The translations under genes were made by a program, and so were the position numbers. Below, piece after piece: positions 35,012-44,645 of a stretch of DNA of 64,000 nucleotides (position 1 is the stretch's first letter; the number at the start of each line of letters is the position of its first letter). The stretch covers positions 1 through 64,000 of the forward strand of contig DAOTWD010000155.1 in NCBI GenBank assembly GCA_034435975.1. Reading direction: 5' to 3'. Source of the DNA: CAKZQX01 sp034435975 (GTDB taxonomy: Bacteria > Chloroflexota > Chloroflexia > Chloroflexales > Chloroflexaceae). The notes below the pieces were generated by a model that did no database searches, was not told the DNA's origin, and saw only the letters and a list, made by a program, of their open reading frames with translations.

Positions 35012-36427
35012 ATGATATATAATCAACCAACCCGGCAACCATCCACGACCGGTCGCCAACCATATCACCGACCGCCTTCGTTCATCGGCTTGATCGTACT
35101 CGTCCTGGCATTGCCATTGACGGCACTGCTCGGTACATTGGATCTGCCGACAACGCAGAGTGTGCAGGCGACAGCGGTGATACGTGAATTTACGCTCGGC
35201 CTGTCTGGGCAGGGACGGCCGATCGAGGTGGTGCAGGTGGGCAACGGTGAACGCAAGCTGGTGGTGGTGGGCAACACCCACGGTGGCCCGGAAGCGAATA
35301 CCTATTATCTCACATGGGAACTGATTGACCACTTCCGTGCCAACCCGGATGAGGTGCCGCCTGAGGTGCGCCTCTACTTCATTCCCTCGTTGAATCCCGA
35401 CGGCCTGGCGCTAGGGTCGCGCTTTGATGCAGCGGGCATTGATCTGAACCGTAATATGAATACCACCTTTGATGGTTGTCCTGAAACTGACTGGCGCACC
35501 ACCGTGTATGGCGCATACGGTATTATCTCCGATACAGGCGGCCCGTTTGCCGACTCGCAGGTGGAGACACGGCTGATCCGTAGTTTTCTGCTGGATGCGT
35601 CTGGGGCGATCTTTTTGCACAGCAACGCTGGTCTGGTCTTCCCGGCATATTGCGAACATGAGCCGTCAATCGCCATGGCGCAAGTCTATGCCCAGGCAGC
35701 CGGCTACCTGTATAACCGCTACTGGCCGAACTATATGATTACGGGTGGTATGCACGACTGGGCGGCTAGCCTGGGAATTGCGTCCATAACACCGGAGTTG
35801 ATTACGGCAACGGAGACCGAGTTTACCAATAATCTGGCCGGGTTGCGGGCAGTGCTGGCACAGCCTGAGGAGCTTTTACCCCTGCCTGCTGATCAGGTCG
35901 AAGGTGATGTGCTGATACCGGCGCGTATCTGGCGCTACTGGCGCTCGCATGGCGGTGAGTCGGTGTTTGGCCTGCCGCTTGAACCGGCCCAGGCTACGCC
36001 GGGCGGTCTGACGCAGACCTTTACCCATGCCCGCTTGCAGCTTGACGAATCACTGGCTGATACGCCATTTCTGGTGCAGCCGGCACTGCTCGGCAGCGAG
36101 CAGGCACAGCTTCACGGCACAGATCTCCCCGGCGCGCTGCCCTGTGTTGATGCCCCTGGTCTCTGTCCACTCTCAACGACCATTCTGTTCGGCGCATTCC
36201 TGGACTACTGGCAGCGTAACGGAGGCATCCATGTCTTTGGGGCGCCGCTTTCCACGGAATTTACTGCGCTGACAGCCGATGGGCACTATCGTACGGTACA
36301 ATACTTTGAACGCGCTATTTTCGCCTACTACCCAGAAGATGGCAGCGTGCGACCGGAGCCACTGGGTTGGCAACAGATGCTGACCGAGGGCATCCAGTCC
36401 AGGTGGGTCGCGCCGCAGATCCGCTAG
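35012..36427 (+). CDS. Secreted M14-type zinc carboxypeptidase with LGFP-like repeats
   Basis: This 471-residue protein has an N-terminal membrane or signal segment (about 24-45, FIGLIVLVLALPLTALLG), then an M14 carboxypeptidase-like domain with zinc ligands H90 and E94 in NTHGGPEAN, the substrate block GIDLNRN and the late SITPEL glutamate. A C-terminal pair of FGxP repeats (YWRSHGGESVFGLPLEPA and YWQRNGGIHVFGAPLSTE) resembles LGFP wall-binding repeats. It would trim peptides or peptidoglycan stem residues outside the membrane. ATG at 35012 is preferred over an upstream ATG at 34844 because the signal follows it directly. The region 34844-35011 is not signal-like. Confidence 0.85.
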   Translation: MIYNQPTRQPSTTGRQPYHRPPSFIGLIVLVLALPLTALLGTLDLPTTQSVQATAVIREFTLGLSGQGRPIEVVQVGNGERKLVVVGNTHGGPEANTYYLTWELIDHFRANPDEVPPEVRLYFIPSLNPDGLALGSRFDAAGIDLNRNMNTTFDGCPETDWRTTVYGAYGIISDTGGPFADSQVETRLIRSFLLDASGAIFLHSNAGLVFPAYCEHEPSIAMAQVYAQAAGYLYNRYWPNYMITGGMHDWAASLGIASITPELITATETEFTNNLAGLRAVLAQPEELLPLPADQVEGDVLIPARIWRYWRSHGGESVFGLPLEPAQATPGGLTQTFTHARLQLDESLADTPFLVQPALLGSEQAQLHGTDLPGALPCVDAPGLCPLSTTILFGAFLDYWQRNGGIHVFGAPLSTEFTALTADGHYRTVQYFERAIFAYYPEDGSVRPEPLGWQQMLTEGIQSRWVAPQIR

Positions 36428-36591
36428 TCCTCAGTCCCACTGAATATGATATGCGGAGAGGGTAGGAATAATAACGTTCGTCGTTCCCAAGGCGTCAGAA
36501 ACGCCAAACGTCGTGACAACGTATCCGGTACTATCATCGTCGTCAACCACCAGGCCCGATGGGCGACATTCTCCCATTGTGTGCGTTCCGT

Positions 36592-37416
36592 TCAGGCGTT
36601 TTGCGCTTCCTCTGGTACCAGGATGCTCTGTCCCAGGCAGTGGTTCAGTGGGCCATGCCCATGACCGATATGGAGTGCATCTGCCAGACGCAGTGCAGCC
36701 GTCAGATAGGCTTTCGCCTGTTGCACGGCCGCTTTCAGCGTATGCTCCTGTACCAGTGCAACCGCGATGGCCGAGGCAAGCGTACAGCCGGTTCCATGCG
36801 TGTTCCGTGTTGCCAGGCGTGGCGCACTGATCTCCGACCATGTGCATCCATCATAGAAGACATCAATTGCCGCTTCGGTCGAGGGCAGATGTCCGCCTTT
36901 GACCAGAACCGAGCGTGCGCCCAATTGATGGATCACTGCTGCTGCCTGACGGGCATCATCCACGGTGCGGATTTCTATACCCGTCAATACCTGGGCTTCA
37001 TACCGATTTGGCGTGACGATAGAGGCCAGGGGCAGCAGCCGGGCGATCAGGGTATCACGGGCGTTCGGATCAAGCAGCGGATCGCCGCCTTTGGCAACCA
37101 TCACGGGATCGACAACCAGACGTTGTATCCCATAATAGCGCGCACGTTCGGCAACCACGCTGATGATCTCGGCATTGGCCAGCATGCCTGTCTTCCAGGC
37201 ATCGGCTCCAATGTCACTCATCACCGAGTCGATCTGCTGGGCAACAAAGGCGGGCGACACGTTAAAAATGCCCTGCACACCCAGCGTATTCTGTGCAGTC
37301 AGGGCCGTGATTGCGCTCATGCCATAGATGCCGTGTGCGGCAAATACTTTCAGGTCAGCTTGAATGCCCGCTCCACCTCCAGAGTCAGAACCGGCAATCG
37401 TGAGTATTTTGTGCAT
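36592..37416 (-). CDS. thiD: Hydroxymethylpyrimidine/phosphomethylpyrimidine kinase (ThiD)
   Basis: The 274-residue kinase starts ILTIAGSDSGGGAGIQADLK, the ThiD signature, with WKTGML, VVDPVMVAKGGDPLL, VTPNRYEA and the anion-hole NTHGTGCTLASAIA. It phosphorylates HMP to HMP-PP for thiamine synthesis. A GGAAGGAG site precedes the ATG. It is the last gene of the riboswitch operon, 134 bases after the ECF T component. Length is standard. Confidence 0.97.
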   Translation of the reverse strand: MHKILTIAGSDSGGGAGIQADLKVFAAHGIYGMSAITALTAQNTLGVQGIFNVSPAFVAQQIDSVMSDIGADAWKTGMLANAEIISVVAERARYYGIQRLVVDPVMVAKGGDPLLDPNARDTLIARLLPLASIVTPNRYEAQVLTGIEIRTVDDARQAAAVIHQLGARSVLVKGGHLPSTEAAIDVFYDGCTWSEISAPRLATRNTHGTGCTLASAIAVALVQEHTLKAAVQQAKAYLTAALRLADALHIGHGHGPLNHCLGQSILVPEEAQNA

Positions 37417-37550
37417 AACAGCTCCTTCCTTTATACGGGTTACACGGTGTCTTGAATTCCATGCTTTTTTTGCCTGCGGCAGTGTGGAACGCCGGGTTCA
37501 ATTGACGATTGACGATTGGTATCAGAAATCTTAGAGGATTGCCCTATCAT

Positions 37551-38231
37551 TCAGGTAAACACCACCAGGCCAACACATATGACGCCGGCAAGAGCCAGCG
37601 TCAACCAGTCACGGCGACGCAGGCAATAATCGCGCCAGAACGTGCGTCCGGCTCGCCCAAAGCCCCGCGCTTCCATCGCCTCGGCCAGATCATCGGCCAG
37701 TTGGAAAGACTGGATCAAAAGTGGGGCCAGCAATGCTGGATAGTATCGTAAGGCCGCAAAGCCCGGTTCGAGTGGAATGCCTCGTGCCCGCTGGGCGTCA
37801 ATGATATGTTGTGCTTTGCGGCTCAGGACAGGCACAAACTGGAGCGCAGCGCTGACAACGAAGGCACATGCGTAGGGCAGACCTGCTTTCACCAGTACGT
37901 TGCCCAGATCCTCTGGTGCAGTTGTTTGAAAGAAGACAAAGAAGACCGATGCGAGTGCCAGCAGGCGCAGCCCGGCCATGATTGCCGTCATATGATCGGT
38001 AGACCACCAGACCAGCGCAAACCAGAAGGCCGTCATTGGGAATACCAGCCGCAACCAGCGCCCATAGTCGTGTCCTGCGCGAATATGCACAATGATCAGG
38101 CCCAGCAGTCCCAGGGTGATTGTTGACCCATACCATCGAGTTGACAGAATAACCAGGACAGCACTGAGCAGAGTCAGGATTAATTTTGTGCGCGGATCGA
38201 GTTCAAAGAGAAACATATCTGGGCCTATCAT
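37551..38231 (-). CDS. ECF transporter T component
   Basis: This 226-residue integral membrane protein belongs to the EcfT/CbiQ family: start LFELDPRTKLILTLLSAVLV, and the two coupling-helix motifs AQRARG and AMEARG used to dock on the ATPase. It transmits movement from the ATPase to the S component in uptake of a vitamin precursor. The ATG overlaps the ATPase stop (ATGA). Genes around it point to thiamine or its precursor moieties as substrate. Confidence 0.94.
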   Translation of the reverse strand: MIGPDMFLFELDPRTKLILTLLSAVLVILSTRWYGSTITLGLLGLIIVHIRAGHDYGRWLRLVFPMTAFWFALVWWSTDHMTAIMAGLRLLALASVFFVFFQTTAPEDLGNVLVKAGLPYACAFVVSAALQFVPVLSRKAQHIIDAQRARGIPLEPGFAALRYYPALLAPLLIQSFQLADDLAEAMEARGFGRAGRTFWRDYCLRRRDWLTLALAGVICVGLVVFT

Positions 38232-39916
38232 TCCTCCCTATTAGCCTGTACCCTCTGTCCTCTGGACAGAGCACGATAGATCTGAAACATCTGGGTTGGT
38301 TCCAATCCAGCCTGGCTCATGACTCTGGTGTTTGCCATCACTTCGCAGGGTGTACCGGTTGTTACTATCTCTCCGGCGGCTAACACGACCCAACGCCGGG
38401 CATACGCTTCGGCAAAATCGAGATCGTGCGTTACCAGAATGATCGTCTGTCCCTGTGAATACAAGGTGTCTACCAGATCGCCCAGCGCTTGCCGGAAGAC
38501 CCAATCCTGTCCAGCCGTTGGCTCATCCAGCACCAGTATCGCCGGGCGAGCCGCCAGCGCAGCAGCAAAGGCGACGCGCTTTTTCTCGCCTTCACTCAGG
38601 CGGTAGGGTGAGCGGTTGCGCAATGGTTCCAGGTGCAAGAGTGTGATCAGGTTCTGCAACCACGCTTCATCATAGCAACGCAACGCATGCGCACCGGCGG
38701 CAATTTCTTCCCATACCTGGAAGGTGAAGAACTGATCGTTGGCATTTTGAAAGGCCAGGCCAACCTGTCGTGCCAGATCTGAGATCCTGGCCCGGTGAGT
38801 CGGTTGACCCATAATCCACACCTGGCCATGCGCTGGGCGATATAGTCCGTTCAAATGTTTGATCAGCGTTGTTTTGCCAGCACCATTCGCGCCGACAATT
38901 GCGATACACTCGCCTGCATAGATGTGCAGGTTCACATTACGCAGGATCGGGAGCGTGTCATGGAAAAACGACACGTTTTCCATCCTCACCACGGCAGGTG
39001 ATGCGATAGTTGCAGGCAGGGTGTGCAAATGACCCGATTGTGTCTTGCGCATGGGCAGGATTTTTTGCAGGTCAGGATAAACGCCCAACCTGCTGCGATT
39101 ACCGCTCCGGTCAATATCTGCCATGCCCAGTAGTTCCTCAACGGTAAGCGGCATCTCCGGCAGAGTCAGTGTATGGGCGAGCTGCGCCACAGGCGGTATA
39201 TTCACCCCAAATTGGCGCGGATCAGCCTGTAACACCGCACGGGGACGGCCATCCAGCACAATGCGCCCCTGCTGCATCACAATCAGCCGATCCGCATCGG
39301 ACAGCGCATGCTGTAACCGATGTTCGGTAAGTATAATTGCCGTACCCTGCTGATGGATCGTGCGTAGTGCGGCCTGTACCCGCCGCACATTGGGCGCATC
39401 AAGATGCGCAAACGGCTCATCCAGCACCAGCACCTGTGGTTGTAGCGCGAGAATGCTGGCAATTGCCACTAACTGCCGTTCGCCACCAGAGAGTTGCTGG
39501 GGACGACGGGTCAGCAGATCGGTTATACCCACCGTCGCAGCACTGGCAGCGATGCGGGCGTGGATGCTGTCGCGGGGTAGTCCAAGACTCTCCAGGCCAA
39601 ACGCCAGTTCGCGCTCTACCGTACGGTTAAAAAGCTGTGCTTCCGGGTTCTGAAAGACCATGCCCACCTGAGCAAACAGGTCATTGACGGAATGGGTATG
39701 CGTATCTTTCCCCACAACCAGCACACGCCCTTCGAGGATTCCGCCATGAAAATGCGGAATAAGTCCGTTAAAGGTGCGGCAGAGCGTTGATTTACCTGAA
39801 CCACTGGCACCACAGAGCAGCACATATTCGCCGGGATGAATTTCCAGATTGATGTCGTTCAGAATCCAGCCGCCGGTCTGGCTATAGCGATAATGAACCT
39901 GGTGTAGCTCAATCAT
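38228..39916 (-). CDS. ECF transporter duplicated ATPase (A components fused)
   Basis: The 562-residue protein contains two ABC ATPase domains. The first has Walker A GASGSGKST, LSGGERQ and LVLDEPFAHLD; the second has GANGAGKTT, LSEGEKKR and LVLDEPTAGQD. Between them is a linker (about 245-310). Fused A components are common in thiamine-type ECF systems. ATG at 39916 lies inside the end of the S-component gene (8-base overlap), so the earlier in-frame ATG at 39952 is less likely. It hydrolyses ATP in the cytosol to drive precursor uptake. Confidence 0.95.
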   Translation of the reverse strand: MIELHQVHYRYSQTGGWILNDINLEIHPGEYVLLCGASGSGKSTLCRTFNGLIPHFHGGILEGRVLVVGKDTHTHSVNDLFAQVGMVFQNPEAQLFNRTVERELAFGLESLGLPRDSIHARIAASAATVGITDLLTRRPQQLSGGERQLVAIASILALQPQVLVLDEPFAHLDAPNVRRVQAALRTIHQQGTAIILTEHRLQHALSDADRLIVMQQGRIVLDGRPRAVLQADPRQFGVNIPPVAQLAHTLTLPEMPLTVEELLGMADIDRSGNRSRLGVYPDLQKILPMRKTQSGHLHTLPATIASPAVVRMENVSFFHDTLPILRNVNLHIYAGECIAIVGANGAGKTTLIKHLNGLYRPAHGQVWIMGQPTHRARISDLARQVGLAFQNANDQFFTFQVWEEIAAGAHALRCYDEAWLQNLITLLHLEPLRNRSPYRLSEGEKKRVAFAAALAARPAILVLDEPTAGQDWVFRQALGDLVDTLYSQGQTIILVTHDLDFAEAYARRWVVLAAGEIVTTGTPCEVMANTRVMSQAGLEPTQMFQIYRALSRGQRVQANREE

Positions 39917-40433
39917 AGGTGGCGACACGCGCAGTATGCGGATGGAGTTCAATCACACCCGCCCGATCGAGCATACGCAATGCCAGCACGCCGATCACTG
40001 CCCCCAGGGTTGCACTGCTTAAGAATGAGGCGATCAACGCGGTCAGGGCTATGGTCTGCCCCATAATCATCGGAGCGACGACCATGGCACTGAGGATGGC
40101 AGCGATCAGACCAGTACCGATCATTTCACCTGCTGCGCTCAGGTAGAGGTTGCGGGTGGCGCGGTACACATAGCCAGCCAGCAGCGCACCGATCATGCTG
40201 CCGGGAAAAGCCAGTACGGTGCCAACGCCCAGGGCATTGCGCAAAATGCTCATGATTGTGGCGATGCCCACCGCCCACCATGGCCCCAACAATACCGCCC
40301 CCAGGATATTGATAAAATGTTGGGTCGGATTGACCCGGGCAATACCGATGGGGAACGACGTGAAGGGTGCCAGTGCCACACCGATGGCTACCAGCACCAC
40401 TGCCTGTGCAACGCGACGTGTGTTCGTGTGCAT
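39909..40433 (-). CDS. thiW: ECF S component, ThiW-like
   Basis: This 174-residue membrane protein has the ThiW-type segment APFTSFPIGIARVNPTQHFI and then ILGAVLLGPWWAVGIATI, with about five or six helices. ThiW is the predicted substrate-binding S component for a thiazole-type thiamine precursor (family inference). ATG at 40433 is behind GGAGGAAC. The frame stays open upstream but into the symporter gene. It is followed by its ATPase and T component in the usual order. Confidence 0.88.
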   Translation of the reverse strand: MHTNTRRVAQAVVLVAIGVALAPFTSFPIGIARVNPTQHFINILGAVLLGPWWAVGIATIMSILRNALGVGTVLAFPGSMIGALLAGYVYRATRNLYLSAAGEMIGTGLIAAILSAMVVAPMIMGQTIALTALIASFLSSATLGAVIGVLALRMLDRAGVIELHPHTARVATYD

Positions 40434-40467
40434 TGTTCCTCCTTTGGGTTCACCATCATTCAGAAAA

Positions 40468-41907
40468 TCACCCGACTTTTTCGGTGGTTCTGCCTGGCGC
40501 AACCACCTTCTCCTGCAGATGCCGAAAATCGAACGGGATGCCCAGCTGTAACCGGGCCAGCAGGAACGACAGCAACGTTGGCACCATGAAGGCAATCAGA
40601 AAACTCAGTAACAAATTGCCCTGGCTAAACGTTGGGTCGGGGAAGTAGAGCGCACCTGCGATAATGCCACTGATGCTTGCCACCAGCGCGACCGTGCCTG
40701 ACAGCCGAGGGTTAAACAGGCCATAGTAGGTCGGAAAGACGGCGGCGGCACAGACGAGATCGGCCACTAGAAACAAGTATAGCACGCTGTAGCCCTGCGA
40801 CGCGATTAGGATTGCCAGTCCTGCTAGGACGACGCTGCCCCCGCGGGCCAGGTGCAAGAGATGGTATTGATCGATCTGTGGGCGCAGACGCACCAGATCG
40901 ACGGTGAACAGGCTGACCAGGCCGTTGAGCAAGCTATCCATGCTGCTCATGATCAGCGTAATTGCCAGCACCATCGTCACCAGCACGAGCCAGGGCGGCG
41001 TAGCATTGATGATGAAGGCAATCAACGCAACTGATGGGACATCGGCCGTACCAGCGCCCACTGCAAAGAAGCCGAACGAGCCCACCATCAAAATAATGGG
41101 CAGGATGATCAGGCCCGCACTGAGAAAAGCACGGCGCATTGTCTGGGAACTATCGGCAACATATACCCGTTGCCAGTTGGCCTGGTTAAACAACTCGGCG
41201 CTGACAATCGCAATCAGCAAGGTTGCACCATACTCAATGCCAGCCAGCGATCCGAGATTGAAGAGATCGGGCGCGATGTGCGTGATCTGGCGAAAATCCG
41301 CAACGTGCGTAAGGCTGACGACAAACATAACTGCCAGCAACGGCAGAATAAGACCACTCTGGATTTTGTCGGTGAAGATCGAAGCCCGCAATCCGCCCAG
41401 CGCCGTGTAGATGAGTGTGCCAGTCCCTACGATGGCGGCAGTCAGGCCTAGTGGCACGCCAAACGCCATCTGTACCGCGAGCGCGATCCCGGTCAACTCA
41501 GCGGTTAAAAAGACGCTCATATAAAAGGCGGTAATAATCAAGGCCAGAGCATACATACCGCGGCCAAACCGGTAGAACACATACTCGGCAATTGACTGGC
41601 CTTCTGGCATCATTGTCCGCAAGCGCTGTCCAAGCCAAGCGTAGGAGAACAGTGCGGCAGCACTGCTAAGGGCATAGCCTATCAACGCTGTAATCCCAGC
41701 CGTAACGCTGGCCTCAGCCGGTGAAAAGAGGATCCATGCCCCCATACTGGAGGCGACGAGGGTAGCAATGGTTGCCCCCAGTCCAGTGCTGTTGCGTGCG
41801 GTAATATAGTCCTCAATCGACAGAGATTGTCCCCGGGTAGACAGTATACCGATACCTGAAAACATGGCCGTGGTGACAATGATCAGAGCCAATCCAGCGC
41901 TATTCAT
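40468..41907 (-). CDS. Sodium:solute symporter in the thiamine operon
   Basis: The 479-residue product is an SSS-family permease with about 13 helices, including the typical ARNSTGLGATIATLVASSMG beginning, the IYTALGGLRASIFTDKIQSG hallmark and SSMDSLLNGLVSLFTVDLVR. It has the length of proline/urea/pantothenate-type members. Its place between tenA and thiW, within the riboswitch-controlled unit, predicts a thiamine salvage substrate such as HMP, a formylaminopyrimidine or thiamine itself. It has GGAGAAC ahead of its ATG. The substrate assignment is context only. Confidence 0.93.
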   Translation of the reverse strand: MNSAGLALIIVTTAMFSGIGILSTRGQSLSIEDYITARNSTGLGATIATLVASSMGAWILFSPAEASVTAGITALIGYALSSAAALFSYAWLGQRLRTMMPEGQSIAEYVFYRFGRGMYALALIITAFYMSVFLTAELTGIALAVQMAFGVPLGLTAAIVGTGTLIYTALGGLRASIFTDKIQSGLILPLLAVMFVVSLTHVADFRQITHIAPDLFNLGSLAGIEYGATLLIAIVSAELFNQANWQRVYVADSSQTMRRAFLSAGLIILPIILMVGSFGFFAVGAGTADVPSVALIAFIINATPPWLVLVTMVLAITLIMSSMDSLLNGLVSLFTVDLVRLRPQIDQYHLLHLARGGSVVLAGLAILIASQGYSVLYLFLVADLVCAAAVFPTYYGLFNPRLSGTVALVASISGIIAGALYFPDPTFSQGNLLLSFLIAFMVPTLLSFLLARLQLGIPFDFRHLQEKVVAPGRTTEKVG

Positions 41908-41951
41908 GAAGGGTTCTCCCTCTTTCTTTCATTGCGAAGACGCGCAGATAC

Positions 41952-41983
41952 GAGGATGCGAGGATGCGAGGATGCGAGGATGC
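41952..41983. repeat. Four copies of an 8-bp tandem repeat
   Basis: GAGGATGC is repeated four times without change in the 141-bp spacer between tenA and the symporter gene. It is a simple microsatellite within a transcribed region of the thiamine operon; its effect is unknown. Confidence 0.85.
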
Positions 41984-42048
41984 GCAGACACGCAGACGCC
42001 TCGTCGCCTTATCGTCTCGTTGCTTCATCGCCTCCTCCCCTCGTCGCC

Positions 42049-42678
42049 TCACGCTGCACGCCATTCCCACGCCGCCTGAAAGAAGTCGTGTTCGCACTGC
42101 ATGGCATAGCGGTAGGTTTGCTGGACGAGCGGCGTTGCACTGGCATAGCGATCAACCAGTCCCTGGAGCTGATCCACGAGGTGCATAAACTGTGGGTCGC
42201 TGTAGGTGCGAATCCAGTTAGCATAGCGATGATCGGGGATGCCAGCATGCGCCAGTTCCTGCCCCAGGAACGCGTAGAGTTGCATACACGGCGACATAGC
42301 GACCGCCGTCAATCCCGTGTCATACCCCCAGGCCGTTGCCAGTAGGAAATCAGTATAGCGGCGTGTTGCGATGCCTGGTTCAACCGTGCGCATATCGACA
42401 TTCCAGGTAGTGGCGTATCCAGCGTGGAGCTGTAATTCCTGCAGCACGCCCGCGATGAGGGTATGTAACACGCGAAAGCCGTCCTGGTCAGGCGCACGGG
42501 CGGCGGCAATGCTAAAAGCACGGGCGAATGCTTCGAGATAGAAGGCATCCTGACCGATGTAATAGGCAAAGCGTTCGGGTGGTAGGTCGCCCGTACCGAT
42601 ACCCTGCACAAACGGATGTTCCAGGCTGGCGCGAGCCAGATCCAGGTTGGTTTGCCATAAGGTAGCACTCAGACTCAT
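42049..42678 (-). CDS. tenA: Aminopyrimidine aminohydrolase / thiaminase II (TenA)
   Basis: This 209-residue all-helical enzyme has TenA features: HPFVQGI near the start, YYIGQDAFYLEAFARAF with D44, the active-site C131 in AMSPCMQLYAFLG, and a C-terminal YAMQCEHDFFQAAW that supplies the glutamate. It hydrolyses aminopyrimidine breakdown products of thiamine so that HMP can be re-used. ATG at 42678 has AAGGA at a good distance; ATG five codons earlier is possible. Position in the thiamine operon supports the salvage role. Confidence 0.93.
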   Translation of the reverse strand: MSLSATLWQTNLDLARASLEHPFVQGIGTGDLPPERFAYYIGQDAFYLEAFARAFSIAAARAPDQDGFRVLHTLIAGVLQELQLHAGYATTWNVDMRTVEPGIATRRYTDFLLATAWGYDTGLTAVAMSPCMQLYAFLGQELAHAGIPDHRYANWIRTYSDPQFMHLVDQLQGLVDRYASATPLVQQTYRYAMQCEHDFFQAAWEWRAA

Positions 42679-42750
42679 CAGGGTTCCTTTCATTTCTGCA
42701 TAAAACCCGCTTCCGGGGGGGCTGTATGGCCTCTGCCATTCCCAAATACC

Positions 42751-43779
42751 TCACGCCTGTCTATTCCGAAAATGTTCCCAGCCGCCCTCTTCCAGGGCCA
42801 GCTCCTGACCATCGGGCAAAACCAGCCAGCGCCCTGCTGTGGAAGGGAGAATCTCACCGATAACGGTGAGCGGTGTTCCCGTCTCCTGCTTGATGCTGCG
42901 CATCAGTTCAGGTACAGCCCTGGCAGGCGCGGTACAGCAGAGTTCGTAGTCATCGCCGCCTGAGAGCGCCAGGTGCCAGGGCTGAACACCGGTAAGCCGT
43001 GCCACGTGCTGGACGGCTGGCGCGATCGGCACCTGTGCGGCCCGGATGCGCACTCCAACCCGACTGCGTTCACAAATATGCCCAATGTCACTGCTCAGGC
43101 CGTCGCTCAGGTCGATCATCGCCGTGGCGCACTGCGCCTGAGCAATACGCCTCCCTTCACGCACACGCGGTGTTGGCGTCAGGTAACGCATAAGCAGCGC
43201 CCCATGATCGGCGGCAGACAGCGGCAGGTGTGGATGCTGGGCCAGTTGTAGCCCGGCAGCCGCATCGCCAAGTTGTCCAGTCACCAGTACCTGATCACCC
43301 GGCTGCGCACCGGAGCGTGTCAGAAGATGTTCGCGCTGTACGCGGCCCAGCAGCGCCACATCGATACTGATCGGTGCAGGTGAGCGTGTCATATTGCCGC
43401 CAACGATTGCGACGCCGTACTGATCCGCCTCGGTGCGCATACCCCGGTAGAGCCGCTCGACCCAGTCAACCTCGGTATCGAGTGGAAGCGCCAGTGAGAC
43501 CAGTGCAAATGTTGGTTGCCCACCCATGGCCGCAATATCGCTCAGGTTAATCGCCAACGCACGCCGTCCCAGTTGTTCAGGGGTTATCAACTGCGGTAGG
43601 AAGTGAATCCCCTCAACCTGAATATCGATCGTTGCCAGCAGCAGGTTGTCGCCTTGCACGTCTAGCACTGCCACATCATCGCCCGGGCCAATCAGGACAT
43701 CCGCATGATCTTGATCACTGGCGACAATCCGTTCCAAGCGGTGAATGAGCGGAAATTCCCCCAGATCAGCAATACGCAT
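42751..43779 (-). CDS. thiL: Thiamine-monophosphate kinase (ThiL)
   Basis: The 342-residue enzyme has the ThiL core: GEFPLIHRL, GPGDDVAVL, the LLATIDIQVEGIHF strand, LGRRALAINLSDIAAMGG and the second metal site AMIDLSDGLSSDIGHIC. It phosphorylates thiamine monophosphate to the active diphosphate with ATP. Length is typical (about 320-350). It lies 15 bases after thiM and 72 before tenA. Confidence 0.97.
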   Translation of the reverse strand: MRIADLGEFPLIHRLERIVASDQDHADVLIGPGDDVAVLDVQGDNLLLATIDIQVEGIHFLPQLITPEQLGRRALAINLSDIAAMGGQPTFALVSLALPLDTEVDWVERLYRGMRTEADQYGVAIVGGNMTRSPAPISIDVALLGRVQREHLLTRSGAQPGDQVLVTGQLGDAAAGLQLAQHPHLPLSAADHGALLMRYLTPTPRVREGRRIAQAQCATAMIDLSDGLSSDIGHICERSRVGVRIRAAQVPIAPAVQHVARLTGVQPWHLALSGGDDYELCCTAPARAVPELMRSIKQETGTPLTVIGEILPSTAGRWLVLPDGQELALEEGGWEHFRNRQA

Positions 43780-43794
43780 ACCCTTGATCCTTTG

Positions 43795-44604
43795 TCACGG
43801 CGTGAGATCGACGATCCGTACCCCTGCCGCCACGTGCTCCGCGGAGAGGTTGAAAAGCTGGTCGAAGAAGGCCAGCTTAAAGCTCGCCGGGCCAGAAGCA
43901 GCGGACGCGGCCAGTTCGGCCGCCAGGCCAAACGTTGCCAGTGCCCCGGACGCCGCCAGCAGAAAATCATGCTCGACGGCGGCAAAGGCGGCTATCACGG
44001 TGGTTGCCATACAGCCAGTTCCGGTGAGTTGTGTGAGGCGGACATGTCCGTTGTCAATCCCCAACACCCGTCGTCCATCGGATACCAGATCGCGCTGACC
44101 GGTCACAGCCACGACGGTATTCCAGGTACGGGCGATGTGCAGAACGGCTTCAGGATCACGAACGCCCTCGATACTGTCAACGCCGCGCACGACACCGCCA
44201 CTGCCACTGAGCGTCGCGATTTCACCAGCATTGCCACGTATCACTGCAATCTCTAGCTCGTTCAGCATACGCTGGCTCGTCTGTGTACGCAACGTGGTTG
44301 CGCCAGCCCCGACCGGATCGAGTACGACGGGCACACCCAGCGCATTGGCCCGCTTCCCGGCCAGAAACATGGCCTCGATCCAGTCGGGTGTGAGTGTACC
44401 AATATTTATCACCAGCGCTCCGGCCAGGCTGACCATCTCCTCCACTTCGGCTGCCGCATGAGCCATCACTGGTGACGCACCGATGTGCATGGTGACATTG
44501 GCGGTATCGTTCATCACCACAAAGTTCGTCAAGTGATGGATCAGCGGTGTCTGCGTGCGAATTCGGGCAAATACTCGGGCCACCTGGTTGTTCATTTCAT
44601 TCAT
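43795..44604 (-). CDS. thiM: Hydroxyethylthiazole kinase (ThiM)
   Basis: This 269-residue protein matches ThiM: PLIHHLTNFVVMNDTANVTM, GASPVMAHAAAEVEEM, VLDPVGAGAT and the catalytic-loop LTGTGCMATTVIAAF. It phosphorylates the thiazole alcohol released from thiamine, a salvage step feeding ThiE. An AAGGGTT ribosome region precedes the ATG. It is the second gene of the operon, 41 bases after thiE. Confidence 0.97.
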   Translation of the reverse strand: MNEMNNQVARVFARIRTQTPLIHHLTNFVVMNDTANVTMHIGASPVMAHAAAEVEEMVSLAGALVINIGTLTPDWIEAMFLAGKRANALGVPVVLDPVGAGATTLRTQTSQRMLNELEIAVIRGNAGEIATLSGSGGVVRGVDSIEGVRDPEAVLHIARTWNTVVAVTGQRDLVSDGRRVLGIDNGHVRLTQLTGTGCMATTVIAAFAAVEHDFLLAASGALATFGLAAELAASAASGPASFKLAFFDQLFNLSAEHVAAGVRIVDLTP

Positions 44605-44645
44605 AACCGAACCCTTCTCCTTACAACCGAATACCAGAACGCCAC

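Noticed and set aside
36431..36577. A 48-codon minus-strand frame after thiD (MGECRPSGLVVDDDDSTGY)
   Set aside because: Composition is plausible for a protein fragment, but it is short, has no good ribosome site and matches nothing recognised; it may be a remnant, yet cannot be supported.
41952..41983. 8-bp tandem repeat considered as the start of a CRISPR-like array
   Set aside because: Units are adjacent with no spacers and far too short for CRISPR repeats.
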